This document shows positions 4,731-6,102 of a stretch of 6,102 nt of DNA, one piece after another. The translations under genes were made by a program, and so were the position numbers. Each line of letters begins with the position of its first letter. Positions within the stretch are counted from its first letter, which is position 1. The notes below the pieces were generated by a model. It was given only the letters and a program-made list of their open reading frames with translations, was not told the origin of the DNA and did no database searches. Source of the stretch: Syntrophaceae bacterium (lineage in GTDB: Bacteria; Desulfobacterota; Syntrophia; Syntrophales; UBA2210); contig JAUXBI010000108.1 of assembly GCA_030619435.1 (NCBI GenBank), positions 1 through 6,102 on the forward strand. Direction: 5' to 3'.

Positions 4731-5924
4731 ATGAAAAAAAGTTTTCTACTTGTAATCATTGCGTTGTTATTTCTTGCCGGTACATCGGTTGCGGGAGCGG
4801 CGCAGACCACTGTTCAGTCTTCGCAACCCGTATCTACGTTTGAAGGGGGCAGTCTTTATAAATCCGGAAAGCTGAACATTCTGGATCTTCACGGTTCTTA
4901 CCGGCAGATGGGACGTCAGTACGGATATTTGCTAAAGGATCAGCTCAATCATCTCTATAAAATTGCCATCGAAGATTACTTTATCGGCCAGAAGGGGCTT
5001 TCCCGTGAAACTCTGAACAAAACGGCCGTGTCGCTCTTTAATTTCTATCCCCAACGATTCAAGGAAATCCTGTACGGTATGGCGGAAACATCGGGACTGT
5101 CGATTGAGAAACATATCGTGCTGAACGGACTTGAATTATACGGTACGATTTCCGGGTGTTCGGGCATCGCCACTTGGGGTGATTATACAAAGGGCGGCCC
5201 CCTCATTTTCGGCAGAAATTATGACTGGTTTGACAGTTATAAGGAATTTGCAAAATATCTTACCGTAACTGTTCTTAATGCCGTTTCAGGGATACCCTGC
5301 GCTATTGTTACTTTTGCCGGTGTCATCTATGCGACTACCGGAATCAACAAAGAAGGACTGTTCTTGGAGCTAAACAATGGTTTGCCTTCGGGAGGCGCGC
5401 TTTCTTATTCAAACAGGGTGCCCGCGATAATAAATCTGTTAGCTTTCTTAAGTGATTGTTCAACAATGGAACAACTTCACGCAGCCTTCAACACCACCCG
5501 TTCAAATTTTGCATTCATCGTTAACACCGCCGATAAGAACTGTGCATATTCCTATGAGTGGCCTCCATTTGACATTAAACGACGGACCGGTGAAGTCGAA
5601 GGGCTCCTTGTTGCGACAAACCACTTTACAGACCCGGCATGGGGAATAGAGCTTCAAGATAATGCAGGCTTCAAAACGGTGCTCCGGCGAAAGAACCTCC
5701 TATTGCTGGGTCACAAAAACAAAGGCAGGATGAATCTCGCCACAATGATGAGAATCCTCGATACGCCAATAGACAAGGGGGGCGCAACATGGCCCGTTGG
5801 AGAAGAAATTCAGACGGTGTATCAGGTTATTGCCGTCCCCCGGGAATTGAAATTATGGGTGCAAGTACCGGGCTTCCAGGATTGGACAGGTATCGACCTG
5901 GCTGCTATTTTCATATCGAAATAG
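4731..5924 (+). CDS. Exported Ntn-hydrolase, C45 / choloylglycine hydrolase superfamily
   Basis: This 397-residue protein has a Sec signal (MKKSFLLVIIALLFLAGTSVAGA, cleavage near residue 23) and a linear-amide C-N hydrolase/acyltransferase domain. Landmarks are LHGSYRQMGRQYGYLLKDQL (53-72), typical of the C45 family N-terminal region; GCSGIATWG (142-150) with predicted nucleophile Cys143; IFGRNYDWF (159-167) with Arg162, Asn163 and Asp165 of the substrate pocket; TTGINKEGL (202-210); LNN (214-216); and VATNHF (294-299). In this superfamily (penicillin acyltransferase, acid ceramidase/NAAA, bile-salt hydrolase) the proenzyme cleaves itself before the Cys. Here that would give an alpha chain of about 120 residues and a 255-residue beta chain. 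The ATG at 4731 is chosen because AGGA (4721-4724) precedes it by 6 bases and the signal peptide follows directly; upstream ATG 4716 and TTG 4647 lack this. The substrate could be an N-acyl amino acid, a lipid amide or a lactam. It is divergent from the ABC operon, and a functional link is not shown. Confidence 0.88.
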   Translation: MKKSFLLVIIALLFLAGTSVAGAAQTTVQSSQPVSTFEGGSLYKSGKLNILDLHGSYRQMGRQYGYLLKDQLNHLYKIAIEDYFIGQKGLSRETLNKTAVSLFNFYPQRFKEILYGMAETSGLSIEKHIVLNGLELYGTISGCSGIATWGDYTKGGPLIFGRNYDWFDSYKEFAKYLTVTVLNAVSGIPCAIVTFAGVIYATTGINKEGLFLELNNGLPSGGALSYSNRVPAIINLLAFLSDCSTMEQLHAAFNTTRSNFAFIVNTADKNCAYSYEWPPFDIKRRTGEVEGLLVATNHFTDPAWGIELQDNAGFKTVLRRKNLLLLGHKNKGRMNLATMMRILDTPIDKGGATWPVGEEIQTVYQVIAVPRELKLWVQVPGFQDWTGIDLAAIFISK

Positions 5925-5936
5925 TCAAATGTAACA

Positions 5937-5992
5937 AGATGTCCTCTTATTTTAGACAGAAGTGAATTACCCCGTCTAAAGGTGGGACATCT
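5937..5992. repeat. Imperfect inverted repeat just after the hydrolase gene (possible terminator or transposon end)
   Basis: AGATGTCC (5937-5944) pairs with GGACATCT (5985-5992), and inside it TTTAGAC (5951-5957) pairs with GTCTAAA (5974-5980), leaving a 16-base loop. It begins 13 bases after the stop codon. A TTTTT run at 5999-6003 follows the stem after 6 bases, so it may act as a terminator, though the spacing is looser than usual. The two arms, read outward-in as TGTCC...TTTAGAC, also resemble insertion-sequence ends. No transposase is present in the window. Confidence 0.55.
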
Positions 5993-5993
5993 C

Positions 5994-6035
5994 AGGTGTT
6001 TTTCCTCCCCCTTGATGGGGGACAGGATGTCACCT
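5994..6035. repeat. Second REP-like hairpin (CCCCC-TTGAT-GGGGG core)
   Basis: TCCCCC (6006-6011) pairs with GGGGGA (6017-6022) around loop TTGAT, and the flanks AGGTG (5994-5998) and CACCT (6031-6035) pair again. The CCCCCTTGATGGGGG core is a type of intergenic repeat found in many bacterial genomes. It abuts the preceding inverted repeat, so the tail of the hydrolase transcript would be heavily folded. Confidence 0.6.
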
Positions 6036-6102
6036 ATAACAGCAGTCCCCCCCAGTTTTTGAAGAGCTTTTCTTGACTCTTCTATTTCGCTTTGCGGGGG
6101 TA
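6036..6102. other. Right-edge segment, no gene assigned
   Basis: This stretch has a C-rich tract (6047-6053), a perfect 6-base inverted repeat GAAGAG/CTCTTC (6061-6066 and 6077-6082) and no start with a ribosome site. A minus-strand frame enters from the right edge and reads through it (see findings), so it may contain the 3' end of a convergent gene. The window is too short to decide. Confidence 0.3.

Noticed and set aside
1..6102. CRISPR array, tRNA, rRNA or transposase gene
   Set aside because: No regularly spaced direct repeats, no cloverleaf or rRNA-like segment and no transposase or integrase frame was seen on either strand.

Overview
The window reads as a piece of chromosome from a diderm (Gram-negative) bacterium: it holds an outer-membrane beta-barrel gene, periplasmic proteins with Sec signal peptides and an inner-membrane FtsX/LolCE-type ABC transporter. 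The moderate base composition, the short palindromic CATTCCCG...CGGGAATG intergenic repeat and the gene content would fit a Desulfobacterota-like (former deltaproteobacterial) genome. That placement is an inference from style; no phylogenetic marker gene is present.

Layout. Positions 1-4155 carry a tightly packed minus-strand gene cluster. In transcription order (right to left) it holds an ABC ATPase of the LolD/MacB type (4155-3451), an FtsX-family permease overlapping it by 8 bases (start best placed at 3458), a 75-base gap, a small exported NifX/NifB-C-like protein (2144-1749), a LolA-fold 'outer membrane lipoprotein-sorting' protein (1747-1019), and an outer-membrane beta-barrel protein whose frame stays open through the left edge (1014 to beyond 1). 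The junctions after the gap are 1 and 4 bases, so this looks like one operon. Positions 4156-4730 are a non-coding region between divergent genes. It has an AT-rich palindromic stretch near the operon start, a 92-base three-hairpin REP/MITE-like element (4337-4428), a possible promoter for the rightward gene, and a long leader with a 10-codon mini-ORF and a nested RNA hairpin. Positions 4731-5924 (plus strand) encode an exported Ntn-hydrolase of the C45/choloylglycine-hydrolase superfamily. Positions 5925-6102 hold overlapping inverted repeats, a second REP-like hairpin and unresolved coding potential running in from the right edge.

How the genes may work together. The ABC pair plus a periplasmic LolA-fold carrier plus an outer-membrane barrel has the logic of a trans-envelope route: the inner-membrane ATPase extracts a hydrophobic substrate, the LolA-like protein ferries it, and the barrel receives or exports it. 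The substrate is not visible from sequence. The odd member is the NifX-like protein with a signal peptide, because characterised NifX-family relatives are cytosolic cofactor carriers. It is the main candidate for something undescribed here. The secreted amidase/acyltransferase-like enzyme is divergent, behind a separate leader, and need not belong to the same pathway.
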